Shown in pieces: positions 7,440 to 17,000 of a stretch of 64,000 nucleotides of DNA. A model generated the notes under the pieces. The model had not been told where the DNA came from, searched no databases, and worked only from the letters and a program-made list of their open reading frames with translations. Made by a program: the position numbers and the translations under genes. Origin of the DNA: Clostridiales bacterium (GTDB taxonomy: Bacteria > Bacillota > Clostridia > Oscillospirales > Acutalibacteraceae); contig JAAWSO010000006.1 of the NCBI GenBank assembly GCA_022801595.1, positions 1-64,000 of the forward strand, read 5' to 3'. Positions within the stretch are counted from its first letter, which is position 1; every line of letters begins with the position of its first letter.

Positions 7440-7468
7440 TTTACTTTACAGCGGGTATATTGTAAAAT
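7440..7468 (+). promoter_or_regulatory. candidate promoter of pyrH operon
   Basis: TTTACT (7440-7445), 17 bp, TAAAAT (7463-7468), about 60 bp before the pyrH start and downstream of the tsf terminator. Confidence 0.5.
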
Positions 7469-7528
7469 AAGAAAGGTTGCTGGTGTTTTCATCCAGGAAC
7501 CTGATATTTTATAATCGAGGTGTTTTCG

Positions 7529-8233
7529 TTGCAGCCAAAATATAAGAGAGTACTGCTGAAGCTGAGCGGGGAATCGCTGGCCGGTGAACAATCCCATGGC
7601 ATCGACTTTGATACGGTACAGAAAATTTGTGAACCCATCAAGGCTTGTGTGGATATGGGGGTTGAGATTGGCATTGTAGTAGGCGGCGGTAATTTCTGGC
7701 GTGGCCGGAGCAGCGGTACCATGGATCGTACCCGCGCCGACCATATGGGGATGTTGGCTACGGTTATCAATGCTTTAGGCGTTGCCGAAGCGTTGGAACA
7801 GCTTGGCGTAACCTGCCGGGTACAGACCGCAATGGCGATGCCCCAAATCTCCGAACTATATGTCCGCAATAAAGCTGTCCGCCATTTGGAGAAGGGACGG
7901 GTAACAATTTTTGGTTGCGGTACCGGAAACCCGTTTTTTTCTACGGATACGGCAGCCGCGTTGCGTGCAGCGGAAATTAACGCGGATATTATCCTAAAAG
8001 CGACCATGGTAGATGGCGTATATGACAGCGATCCGAAGAAAAATCCCGATGCTGTCAAGTACGATACGCTGTCCTTTTTGGAAGTACTCAACAAAAACCT
8101 ACAGGTGATGGACAGCACTGCCGCTTCCTTGTGTAAGGACAACGATATTAAACTGCTGGTATTCAGTATCGACCAGCCAGAAAACATTACTAGAGCGATT
8201 TGCGGAGAAAATGTAGGAACTTTGGTTCAATAA
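7529..8233 (+). CDS. pyrH: UMP kinase
   Basis: Phosphorylates UMP to UDP in pyrimidine synthesis. The start is set at TTG 7529 because GAGGTG (7517-7522) is a ribosome binding site with 6-bp spacing. A GTG at 7520 lies inside that site. The 234-residue product begins [19 protein letters not shown] (amino acid kinase fold) and carries [10 protein letters not shown] and a [16 protein letters not shown] motif typical of bacterial UMP kinases. It is the first gene of a dense operon with frr, uppS, cdsA, dxr and rseP. Confidence 0.95.
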   Translation: MQPKYKRVLLKLSGESLAGEQSHGIDFDTVQKICEPIKACVDMGVEIGIVVGGGNFWRGRSSGTMDRTRADHMGMLATVINALGVAEALEQLGVTCRVQTAMAMPQISELYVRNKAVRHLEKGRVTIFGCGTGNPFFSTDTAAALRAAEINADIILKATMVDGVYDSDPKKNPDAVKYDTLSFLEVLNKNLQVMDSTAASLCKDNDIKLLVFSIDQPENITRAICGENVGTLVQ

Positions 8234-8281
8234 AGGAATTTTTTAATTTGGAAAAACATAGAGAATAAGGTGGTTTTAATT

Positions 8282-8836
8282 ATGAAACAGGTATTGGCAC
8301 ATGCAGAAGAAAAGATGAAGAAAACCATGGGCGTGTTGACGGATGAGTATGCCGCAGTACGGGCGGGCCGGGCAAATCCAGCTGTTTTGGATAAAATCAT
8401 GGTGGATTACTATGGTTCTCCCACCGCCATCAATCAATTGGCGGCGGTAGCTGTGTCGGAGGCAAGAGTGTTGACCATCCAGCCTTGGGATGCTTCTGCC
8501 TGCCACGCCATTGAAAAGGCAATCCAAACCTCTGATTTGGGCATTAACCCACAGAGCGATGGTAAGATCATCCGTTTGACATTCCCACAGCTGACGGAGG
8601 AAAGAAGACGGGAGTTGGCAAAGGAGATCAGTAAAATGGCGGAAAACGCCAAGGTAGCCATCCGCTCCATCCGCCGGGACGCCATTGATAAACTCAAGAC
8701 TATGAAGAAAAATTCCGAGCTGACCGAGGATGATTTGAAGGATGCGGAAAAGAGAGCCCAGGATCTGACCGATAAATATTGCAAGGAAGCGGATCAGCTC
8801 TTTGCGAAAAAAGAGAAGGAAATTATGGAAATATAA
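8282..8836 (+). CDS. frr: ribosome recycling factor
   Basis: Splits post-termination ribosomes together with EF-G. 184 residues from ATG 8282 (AAGGTGG 8 bp upstream), the usual length. Conserved RAGRANPAVLDKIMVDYYG lies near residue 27, and the long helical domain includes EERRRELAKE and RSIRRDAIDKLK. A GTG at 8270 overlaps the ribosome binding site and is not favoured. It sits 48 bp after pyrH and 15 bp before uppS. Confidence 0.96.
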   Translation: MKQVLAHAEEKMKKTMGVLTDEYAAVRAGRANPAVLDKIMVDYYGSPTAINQLAAVAVSEARVLTIQPWDASACHAIEKAIQTSDLGINPQSDGKIIRLTFPQLTEERRRELAKEISKMAENAKVAIRSIRRDAIDKLKTMKKNSELTEDDLKDAEKRAQDLTDKYCKEADQLFAKKEKEIMEI

Positions 8837-8851
8837 AAAGGCGGAAGTGGA

Positions 8852-9592
8852 ATGAAATCGACTGCGCAAAATAATTCCTCCCAGGAAGGGCAGCGGGTGT
8901 TACCCCGGCACCTGGGGATTATTATGGATGGCAATGGGCGGTGGGCGAAAAAACGCGGCTTGCCTCGTTCCATGGGACACCGGGCTGGAGCGGCGAATTT
9001 TAAAAAGATCATCCGCTACTGCAATTCCATTGGGATCGAGTGCCTGACTATGTATGCTTTTTCCACCGAGAATTGGAAGCGCCCCAAGGAAGAGGTAGGG
9101 GCTCTTATGGTTCTCTTCAAACAGTATTTAAAGGATGCCCTCAAAGAATTTTTGAAGGAAAATGTTCAGGTACGTTTTATTGGAGATTCCTCAGTATTTG
9201 ACGAAGGCCTGCAAACGCTGATCCGAAAAAATGAAGAATTAGGCCGGACCAAAAACGGCATGATTTTAAACATTGCCATGAACTATGGCGGCCGCGCTGA
9301 GATTGTTCAGGCAGCTCGGTCTTTGGCGAAGCAAGTTCAGGCCGGAACGCGGAAACCAGAGGAGATTACTGAGGAAGCGTTATCCCAGCAACTTTATACC
9401 GCCGGTCAGCCGGATCTGGATTTGGTGATCCGTCCTAGCGGCGAATATCGCATTTCAAATTTTATGCTATGGCAGTCGGCCTATGCGGAATATATTGTCA
9501 TGGATATCCTCTGGCCAGACTTTACCCCCGAAAATCTAGAATGGGCTTTGGATGAATATGCAAACCGGAACAGGCGTTTTGGAGGAGTATAA
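8852..9592 (+). CDS. uppS: isoprenyl transferase (undecaprenyl diphosphate synthase)
   Basis: cis-Prenyltransferase making the C55 lipid carrier for cell wall synthesis. 246 residues. The motif HLGIIMDGNGRWAKKRG places the catalytic Asp at residue 26. STENWKRP, MNYGGRAEI and the C-terminal SNFMLWQSAYAEY motif also fit. The usually invariant IRTSGE loop reads IRPSGEYRISNF, a Thr-to-Pro change near residue 194. It shares an operon with the MEP-pathway gene dxr and with cdsA, linking precursor supply and membrane synthesis. Confidence 0.95.
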   Translation: MKSTAQNNSSQEGQRVLPRHLGIIMDGNGRWAKKRGLPRSMGHRAGAANFKKIIRYCNSIGIECLTMYAFSTENWKRPKEEVGALMVLFKQYLKDALKEFLKENVQVRFIGDSSVFDEGLQTLIRKNEELGRTKNGMILNIAMNYGGRAEIVQAARSLAKQVQAGTRKPEEITEEALSQQLYTAGQPDLDLVIRPSGEYRISNFMLWQSAYAEYIVMDILWPDFTPENLEWALDEYANRNRRFGGV

Positions 9593-9597
9593 GAGTA

Positions 9598-10452
9598 ATG
9601 GGAAAACGAATTGTATCAGGAGCCATCCTGATGTCTATTTTGGGAGCAGTGGTTTTGCTCAATCTGTTTTTTCCTTATGGGATGAACCTGGTGGTTGGGG
9701 CTCTGTGCGCTTGGGCAGTTTATGAAATTACCAATGCCATGGGGCTTGCCAAACGGTGGGAGATTTTGCTGCCGGGAATGGGCTTTGCATTGGCGCTTCC
9801 TCTTGTCACTTCTTGGGCGATCAGTTGGTACTTAATCGGGGCTTGTTATCTGCTGTATATGTTGACTTTTTTCGGTCTGATGCTCTTTCATCATGAGAGG
9901 CTGTCATTTGCGGAAACCGCGGCTACGTTTGCCATGACGCTGCTTATTGTTTCCGCGATGAACTGTCTGGTTTATATCCGGGATTTTGCTGGCCAGCATG
10001 CGGCGTTTTATGTGTATATGACTATCTGCGCGTCCTGGGTGTCGGATGCGGGAGCCTATTTTGCCGGAAGTTTTTGGGGCAAACATAAGCTTTGTCCCAA
10101 ACTTAGCCCCAAGAAAACCATTGAAGGCGTCTTTGGCGGTTTTTTCTTAAATATTTTAGCGATGATTGTATTTGGCGTCAGCTACAATTATATTTTCTAT
10201 GGCGGCGCGTTGCACATGTCTTATTTATCTCTGGTACTCATCGGTTTGATTACGACGGTCATTTCCATTTTGGGCGATTTGTCGTTTTCATTTATCAAAC
10301 GTACCCGAGGTATCAAAGATTATGGCACGATTATTCCCGGTCACGGTGGTATTTTAGACCGGTTTGACAGTGTCGTGTTTGTGGCTCCGTTTGTATACTT
10401 TTTCGTGCAGCTTCTCCCGATGATCGTGCCATCTATGGGCTTTTTCTGGTGA
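9598..10452 (+). CDS. cdsA: phosphatidate cytidylyltransferase
   Basis: Makes CDP-diacylglycerol, the branch point of phospholipid synthesis, in the membrane. 284 residues with about eight hydrophobic helices. The C-terminal signature reads SFIKRTRGIKDYGTIIPGHG followed by GILDR, matching the CdsA pattern. GGAGGAG lies inside the uppS end, 10 bp before the ATG, so translation is closely coupled. Confidence 0.96.
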   Translation: MGKRIVSGAILMSILGAVVLLNLFFPYGMNLVVGALCAWAVYEITNAMGLAKRWEILLPGMGFALALPLVTSWAISWYLIGACYLLYMLTFFGLMLFHHERLSFAETAATFAMTLLIVSAMNCLVYIRDFAGQHAAFYVYMTICASWVSDAGAYFAGSFWGKHKLCPKLSPKKTIEGVFGGFFLNILAMIVFGVSYNYIFYGGALHMSYLSLVLIGLITTVISILGDLSFSFIKRTRGIKDYGTIIPGHGGILDRFDSVVFVAPFVYFFVQLLPMIVPSMGFFW

Positions 10453-10520
10453 TCCGGGGGAAAAGTTTCTGTCAAAATCTCCTTTGGAAGGGAAATAAAA
10501 CGATAGACTGGTGAATAATA

Positions 10521-11681
10521 ATGGAAAAGAACCTTTCAATTTTAGGCTCCACCGGTTCCATTGGATGTCAGGCTCTGGAGGTCGCCCGGAATTTAGGGCT
10601 GACCGTTTCAGGGTTGGCGGCCCACAACAATATTGGTCTATTGGAAACGCAAATACGAGAGTTTCGACCGCAAGCAGTTGCGGTCTTTGATGTCCACGCA
10701 GCTAAGGAGCTGAAACTCTCGGTTTCTGATTTACCAGTCAAAGTGCTTGCGGGAATCGATGGTCTATGTGAAATTGCATCCCTGCCCCAGGCAGATTTGA
10801 TTCTGAATTCCGTGGTGGGAATGGTGGGGCTTAAGCCTACTTTGGCTGCGATTCAGGCAAAAAAAAATATAGCCTTGGCCAATAAAGAAACCCTGGTAGC
10901 CGGCGGCGCTCTTGTTATGGAAGCAGCGAAACGCCAAGGTGTTTCTATCTTACCGGTAGACAGCGAGCATTCCGCAATTTTCCAATGCATCCAAGGATGC
11001 CAGGATTTGCAGGAGCTCCGCCGGATAATCCTGACGGCCTCCGGCGGCCCTTTTTTTGGAAAGAAAAGGGCCGAACTGGAAAACGTCACCGTGGAACAAG
11101 CGTTGAAGCATCCTAATTGGGATATGGGGACGAAAGTGACCATTGATTCGGCAACTATGATGAATAAGGGGCTGGAGGTCATTGAGGCAGCTTGGCTGTT
11201 CGATTTGCCAGCCGAGCAGATTGATGTAGTGGTTCACCGGGAGAGCATCGTCCATTCCTTGGTGGAATTTACGGATTATTCTGTTCTGGCGCAGCTTGGG
11301 GTGCCAGATATGAAGGTACCCATTCAGTATGCTATTACCCATCCAAACCGGGCGCCGTCACCTAGTCATCCTTTGAATTTGGCTGGGTGCCAGAACTTGA
11401 GCTTTTATGAGCCAGATCTGGAAACATTTATCTGCTTAGCTGCATGCCAGAAGGCATTGAAGCGGGGCGGTTTGGCCCCTACCGCCGCAAATGGCGCCAA
11501 TGAAGCGGCGGTAGCTCTGTTTTTACAGCATAAAATTGGTTTTTTAGAAATCGGTGGTTTGGTGATGGATGCTATGCTAGCCCAAAAAACGGTTTCGGAG
11601 ACGATCACCCTAGAGCAAATCTTGGAAGCCGACCGTGCGGCTCGGGAGTTTGTGCAGGATTCGGTGAGGCATAGGGCATAG
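10521..11681 (+). CDS. dxr: 1-deoxy-D-xylulose 5-phosphate reductoisomerase
   Basis: Second enzyme of the MEP isoprenoid pathway; NADPH-dependent. 386 residues. The N-terminal NADPH-binding GSTGSIGCQALEV starts at about residue 8. The metal and substrate motifs are LPVDSEHSAIFQ and GATMMNKGLEVIEA-like (here SATMMNKGLEVIEA). With uppS and rseP in the operon, and ispG and the ispH fusion elsewhere in the window, the MEP pathway is clearly in use. Confidence 0.96.
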   Translation: MEKNLSILGSTGSIGCQALEVARNLGLTVSGLAAHNNIGLLETQIREFRPQAVAVFDVHAAKELKLSVSDLPVKVLAGIDGLCEIASLPQADLILNSVVGMVGLKPTLAAIQAKKNIALANKETLVAGGALVMEAAKRQGVSILPVDSEHSAIFQCIQGCQDLQELRRIILTASGGPFFGKKRAELENVTVEQALKHPNWDMGTKVTIDSATMMNKGLEVIEAAWLFDLPAEQIDVVVHRESIVHSLVEFTDYSVLAQLGVPDMKVPIQYAITHPNRAPSPSHPLNLAGCQNLSFYEPDLETFICLAACQKALKRGGLAPTAANGANEAAVALFLQHKIGFLEIGGLVMDAMLAQKTVSETITLEQILEADRAAREFVQDSVRHRA

Positions 11682-11729
11682 GAATTCCAATTTTAGCTGC
11701 ATTGTTCGGATGGGTCCAAAAGGAAAGAG

Positions 11730-12788
11730 GTGTTTTTCATTACAACGGTTTTGCTTATTGTCATCGCGGTATTGTTGTTTTGTTTGATTATTTTCATCCA
11801 CGAGCTCGGACACTTTCTCACTGCCAAATTGTGTGGGATTAAGGTCAATGAGTTTGCCATTGGAATGGGGCCAAGGCTGCTGAAGTTTGGGAAAAAAGAA
11901 ACGGTATATTCCCTGCGCGCCTTTCCCATTGGTGGCTTTTGCGCCATGGAAGGGGAGGATCAGTCCAGCGACAATCCACGGGCATTCGGCAACAAACCAG
12001 TATGGAAGCGGATCCTTGTGGTTGCGGCCGGAGGGATCATGAATATTCTTTTGGGCTTTGTTCTAATGTTTATCTGTTTGGTTCAACAGCCTTATTATCC
12101 CTCCACGACCATCAACGGTTTCCGGGAAAATTCCGCATTGGAGGAAGCAGGAGTTCAAGTAGGCGATTCGTTCCATTCCATTGATGGGTACCGCATTTAT
12201 ACCTTACAGGATATCACGTTTGCGCTAGCGACCTGTGACCCTGCATCCGTTGATTTTGTTATGACACGCAACGGCGAAAAGGTAACTTTATCGGATGTCT
12301 CATTGCACAGCCATCTTGATGGAGATCGGGTGGCGGTGACTTACGATTTTACCGTGCAGGCGATTCCAAAAACTTTTGGAAGTCTCATGTCCCAAACCTT
12401 TTCGACGACGGTTGCCAATGTACGTTCGGTCTGGGGAAGCTTAGTTGGGATTATTACGGGAAGAATTCCCATCAACAGTTTAGCTGGACCAGTGGGAACC
12501 GCTTCGGCTGTGTCTCAGGCGGCGTCTTCCGGGCTGAGTTCCGGCTTTGGCGCGGCGGTCAACAACATCCTTTTGGTCATGATTATCATTACCGTGAATC
12601 TGGGGATCGTCAATTTGCTGCCTCTGCCGGCCTTGGACGGCGGACGTTTGGTATTCCTAATCATCGAAGGAATCCGGCGTAAGCCTATTAATCCCAAATA
12701 TGAAGGATGGATCCACGCCGCTGGTTTTGCCTTGTTAATTGGATTTATGATCTTGATCAGCATTAAGGATATCATTGGATTATTTTAA
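11730..12788 (+). CDS. rseP: RIP metalloprotease RseP (site-2 protease)
   Basis: Intramembrane zinc protease that cleaves membrane-bound regulators. 352 residues. HELGH near residue 24 lies in the first membrane helix. A single PDZ domain covers about 120-200. NLLPLPALDGGRLVF near 295 supplies the third zinc ligand. The start is probably GTG 11730 with AAAGGAAAG upstream. It is the last gene of the operon, closed by a terminator. Confidence 0.92.
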   Translation: MFFITTVLLIVIAVLLFCLIIFIHELGHFLTAKLCGIKVNEFAIGMGPRLLKFGKKETVYSLRAFPIGGFCAMEGEDQSSDNPRAFGNKPVWKRILVVAAGGIMNILLGFVLMFICLVQQPYYPSTTINGFRENSALEEAGVQVGDSFHSIDGYRIYTLQDITFALATCDPASVDFVMTRNGEKVTLSDVSLHSHLDGDRVAVTYDFTVQAIPKTFGSLMSQTFSTTVANVRSVWGSLVGIITGRIPINSLAGPVGTASAVSQAASSGLSSGFGAAVNNILLVMIIITVNLGIVNLLPLPALDGGRLVFLIIEGIRRKPINPKYEGWIHAAGFALLIGFMILISIKDIIGLF

Positions 12789-12812
12789 CGATTCTTAATA
12801 AGTAAGCAATTT

Positions 12813-12852
12813 CCAACCATGTTTTGAAAAATATGGTTGGTTTTCTTTTTTC
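12813..12852 (+). terminator. terminator after rseP
   Basis: CCAACCAT (12813-12820) pairs with ATGGTTGG (12833-12840), then TTTTCTTTTTT. Confidence 0.8.
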
Positions 12853-12883
12853 TGCCAAGAATAAGAAAAAGGGAAGTAGAAAA

Positions 12884-12912
12884 TTGCCTGAACTGTATTT
12901 TTATGGTACAAT
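12884..12912 (+). promoter_or_regulatory. promoter of ispG-polC
   Basis: TTGCCT (12884-12889), 17 bp, TACAAT (12907-12912), about 100 bp upstream of ispG. Confidence 0.6.
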
Positions 12913-13010
12913 AACACACAAAGGCAACCATGCGGGCAATTGTATGTTTTCCAAAAGAATGGTAGAGTACACAAGGGTTGATTGAGAGGATAAAGGATGG
13001 TGACGGTAGT

Positions 13011-14060
13011 ATGGAACGCAGAAAAACCAAAATGATCTGCGCAGGAAATTTAAACATCGGCGGAGGGGCTGTGATCAGCGTCCAGTCCATGCTCAACGTT
13101 CCAGCAGAAGATGTGGAAGGCAATGTGAAACAGGCGGTCAGACTGGAGCAGGCCGGCTGCCAAATGGTTCGGGTAGCGATTCCCAATCAGCAAGCGGTGC
13201 ATTTGATTCCCGCCATCAAAAAGGAAGTGGGAATCCCTCTGGTTGCGGATATCCATTTTGATTACCGGTTGGCGCTGGAGTCCATTGAGGCTGGCATTGA
13301 TAAAATCCGGATTAATCCCGGCAATATTGGGGACAAAGACCGGGTAAAGGCTGTGGCTGATGCCTGCCGTCTGCATAAGATCCCCATTCGGATTGGGGTG
13401 AATTCCGGTTCCTTGGAGAAAGAACTGCTGGCTAAATATGGCCATCCTACTCCACAAGCTTTGTGTGAAAGCGCTTTATACCATGCTTCGTTATTGGAAC
13501 AGTTTGATTTTGATGATATCGTGCTGTCCATCAAATCTTCCGATGTGGATATGATGATTCAGGCATACGAATATACGGCGGAGCAGTGTTCCTATCCATT
13601 GCATTTAGGTGTGACCGAGGCAGGTACGGAGCGGATGGGCTTGATTAAATCCGCCATTGGAATCGGCTCCCTGCTGCAAAGGGGAATTGGGGATACCATT
13701 CGGGTTTCCCTGACCGCAGACCCAGTACGGGAAATTGACGCTGGATTTGATATTTTGAAGGCGCTGAACCTGCATACCGGTGGTGTGCAGCTCGTTTCCT
13801 GTCCGACCTGCGGGCGGACAAAAATTGATCTTATCGCCATTGCCAATGAGGTGGAACAGCGGCTGCGTTCCTGCAAAAAAGCGATCAAGGTGGCTGTGAT
13901 GGGTTGCGTGGTCAATGGGCCAGGAGAAGCGCGGGAAGCGGATATTGGCATTGCTGGCGGCGATGGCGTTGGACTGCTGTTCAAAAAAGGCGAAGTGATT
14001 CGAAAGGTGCCAGAGGAAGAATTGATCTCCGCATTATTGGAAGAGATTGACCGGTTGTAA
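13011..14060 (+). CDS. ispG: (E)-4-hydroxy-3-methylbut-2-enyl-diphosphate synthase
   Basis: MEP-pathway iron-sulfur enzyme converting MEcPP to HMBPP. 349 residues from ATG 13011, whose product MERRKTKMICAGNLNIGGG aligns with the usual IspG start; the longer frame from 12978 adds unlikely residues. The 4Fe-4S ligands are in SCPTCGRTKID and in VMGCVVNGPGEA near the C terminus. It is followed by polC after 35 bp. Confidence 0.95.
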   Translation: MERRKTKMICAGNLNIGGGAVISVQSMLNVPAEDVEGNVKQAVRLEQAGCQMVRVAIPNQQAVHLIPAIKKEVGIPLVADIHFDYRLALESIEAGIDKIRINPGNIGDKDRVKAVADACRLHKIPIRIGVNSGSLEKELLAKYGHPTPQALCESALYHASLLEQFDFDDIVLSIKSSDVDMMIQAYEYTAEQCSYPLHLGVTEAGTERMGLIKSAIGIGSLLQRGIGDTIRVSLTADPVREIDAGFDILKALNLHTGGVQLVSCPTCGRTKIDLIAIANEVEQRLRSCKKAIKVAVMGCVVNGPGEAREADIGIAGGDGVGLLFKKGEVIRKVPEEELISALLEEIDRL

Positions 14061-14095
14061 CATGGTGATTTTGGTGAAAGAGTGAGGAAGTAGGA

Positions 14096-17000
14096 TTGTT
14101 GAATAAGTTTGGAGAAATTTTAAAAGATTACTTAGATTTTTCCGCCTTGCCCAAGCATGTGCAGGATGGTACGGTATGCTCCCTGGAAATTGATCTGGAA
14201 CACCGTGCTCTTTTGGTTGAAGTTGAGTTTGCAGATTTGGTCCAGCGGGAGATGTTATTCCGCATGGAACAAGAGTTGGCCAGATCCCTGCTCCGACTCC
14301 GAGTGGGAAATACACGGATTGCTCCTCGTTTTCCCCAAGAGAGATTCACTATGGATTATTACCCGGATCTGGTGCAGGAGCTGAAACGGCGGGACGCTAG
14401 TTTAAATGGTTTCCTAAAGGATTCCCAAGCGGTTCTGGAAGGAGAGAGGCTGTCCATTACCCTCAGTCATGGCGGCTATGAAGCCCTGTCCTCCCGGCAT
14501 GTTGATCGGGAATTGGCCCGGTTAATTCGGGAGGAGTTTAACTATTCGGTGGAGGTGACGTTTGGCGGCACCTTGACCATCGAGAGCGACAGCTCCGAGT
14601 ACATAGAGAAGCGGAAAATCGAAGAAGAGAAAATTCGCCGTCAGTCTTTGGTGGATGACGTAGAGGCCTATGAAGAAAGTATGGAGCGGCAAGGTGTGGT
14701 GCGAACGACCCAGGTGCGGGACCGGAATCATTTGCTGCCAATGTATATTCCTGAAACCGTGCGGGAGCTTTATGGGCGAAGCACCAAAGCCAAACCGCTT
14801 CCCATACAAAAGGTAACGCCGGATGCGGGAAGCGTCACCATTTGGGGTGAGATTTTCGCATTGGATTCCAAATTGACCCGGGACAAAAGCAAAAAGATTT
14901 ACAACATTCAAATTACGGACTACACCGGCTCCATGTCTTTAAAACTGATTGACGACGTGAGCCAATGCCGTGGGTTGGATACTCTGAAAATAGGAAAGAC
15001 TATTCTAGCTAGGGGGGAAATTGATTACGATAAATATGACCGGGAAAACGTACTGCGGGTGCGTGGGCTTGCCACTGCCGAGCAGATCAAGGTGGTGGAT
15101 CAGGCGGCGACCAAGCGGGTGGAGCTTCATTTGCACACCAACATGTCCAGTATGGACGGTATGACCCCGGCTGGTGATTTGATCGCCAGAGCCCAAGAAT
15201 GGGGACATCCAGCGATTGCGATCACCGATCACGGTGTGGCCCAGGCTTTCCCGGATGCCATGAACGCGGTCAATAAGATTCGCAAAAATGGGGGTGACAT
15301 CAAGGTTATTTACGGCGTGGAGGCCTATTTTGTCAATGACATGGTTCCAGCGGTAACTGGGGAATCCAATCATATGCTTTCCGATATCTTTATTTCCTTT
15401 GATATCGAAACCACTGGATTAAGCCCCAACAAAGACCGGATCACGGAAATTGGCGCGGTTCGGCTGAAAAATGGGGAAATCATTGAGCGTTTTAATACCT
15501 TTGTCAATCCAGAAATGAAGATACCGCCCAAAATTACGGAGCTGACTGGGATTACCGATCAAATGGTAGCAGACGCACCGTCAGAAGAAGAAGCGATCCG
15601 TGCGTTCTATCAGTTCTGCGGGGAAGATGCGGTGCTGGTAGCTCACAATGCGGAGTTTGACACTTCCTTTATCCGAATAGCCGCTCAACGCCATGGTATG
15701 GATTTTCCTTATGCCTATATTGACAGCTTACCCATGTGCCGTTCTATGCTGAAGGATATTAAAAACTGTAAGCTGGACACGGTTGCCAAATATTTGAAGC
15801 TGGATCCTTTCAACCACCATCGGGCCAGCGATGACGCCACTGTGTTGGCGAAAATTTTCGCCGTTTTATTGACCCGTTTAAAAGAAGATACAGGAATTCA
15901 AAGCGTCATGGAAATCAATACCGCTTTGACCGGCGGTGATGTGAAAAAGATTCGCCCGTATCACCAGATTATTTTGGTCAAAAATGCGGTGGGACTAAAA
16001 AATCTTTATAAATTAATTTCCTTTTCCCATTTGGATTATTTTTATAAAACTCCCCGGATTCCTAAAAGCGTTTTGATGGACTATCGGGAGGGATTGCTCG
16101 TTGGCAGCGCGTGCGAATCAGGCGAACTGTTCCGGGCAGTTTTCAGTGGACAGCCTTGGAATGTTCTATGTGAAATCGCCAGCTTTTATGATTACCTGGA
16201 AATTCAGCCATTGGGCAACAATGAATTTATGATCCGTAATGGAATGGTACCAGATGAGGAAAAATTAAAAGAATTTAACCGTACCATTGTTAAGCTGGGT
16301 GAGGCTTTGCATAAACCCGTAGTCGCGACTGGTGACGTTCACTTCCTGGATCCCAAAGACGGTGATTACCGAAAAATTCTCATGGCAGGCCAGGGGTTTG
16401 GGGATGCCGACCAGCAAGCGCCGCTGTACCTGCGTACCACGGCGGAAATGCTGGAAGAGTTCGCGTATTTGGGCCAGGAAAAAGCTTATGAAGTGGTGGT
16501 AGAAAATCCCAACAAGATTGCAGATATGGTGGAGGACATTAGTCCAATTCCTCCGGGCGTGTTCCCGCCGTTTATTGATGGAGCAGAGGAGGATTTGATC
16601 CGCATTACCATGGAGCGCACCAAGGCCATGTATGGCGATCCGCTGCCGGAATTGGTGCAGAAACGATTGGATAAAGAACTGGGTTCTATCACGAAGCACG
16701 GGTTCTCGGTCCTGTATATGACTGCACAGAAGTTGGTGGCGGACTCGGAAGAGCATGGCTATTTGGTTGGTTCTCGGGGTTCTGTGGGTTCCTCATTTGT
16801 GGCAACCATGTCGGGGATTTCCGAGGTCAACCCTCTGGAGCCTCATTATGTTTGCCCAAACTGCCAGAACAGTGAATTTATTGTGGATGGCAGTTATGGC
16901 TCCGGCTTTGACCTTCCACCGAAAAAATGTCCCAATTGTGGGACGGATTATCATCGGGATGGTCACACGATCCCTTTTGAAACCTTCCTAGGCTTTGACG

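Larger units (their letters stand above)
7118..7528. other. gene-free interval tsf-pyrH
   Basis: About 410 bp without a credible gene. It contains a repeat-like block (7168-7198), a terminator (7239-7270) and a pyrH promoter (7440-7468). I see nothing recognisable in 7271-7439. Confidence 0.6.
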
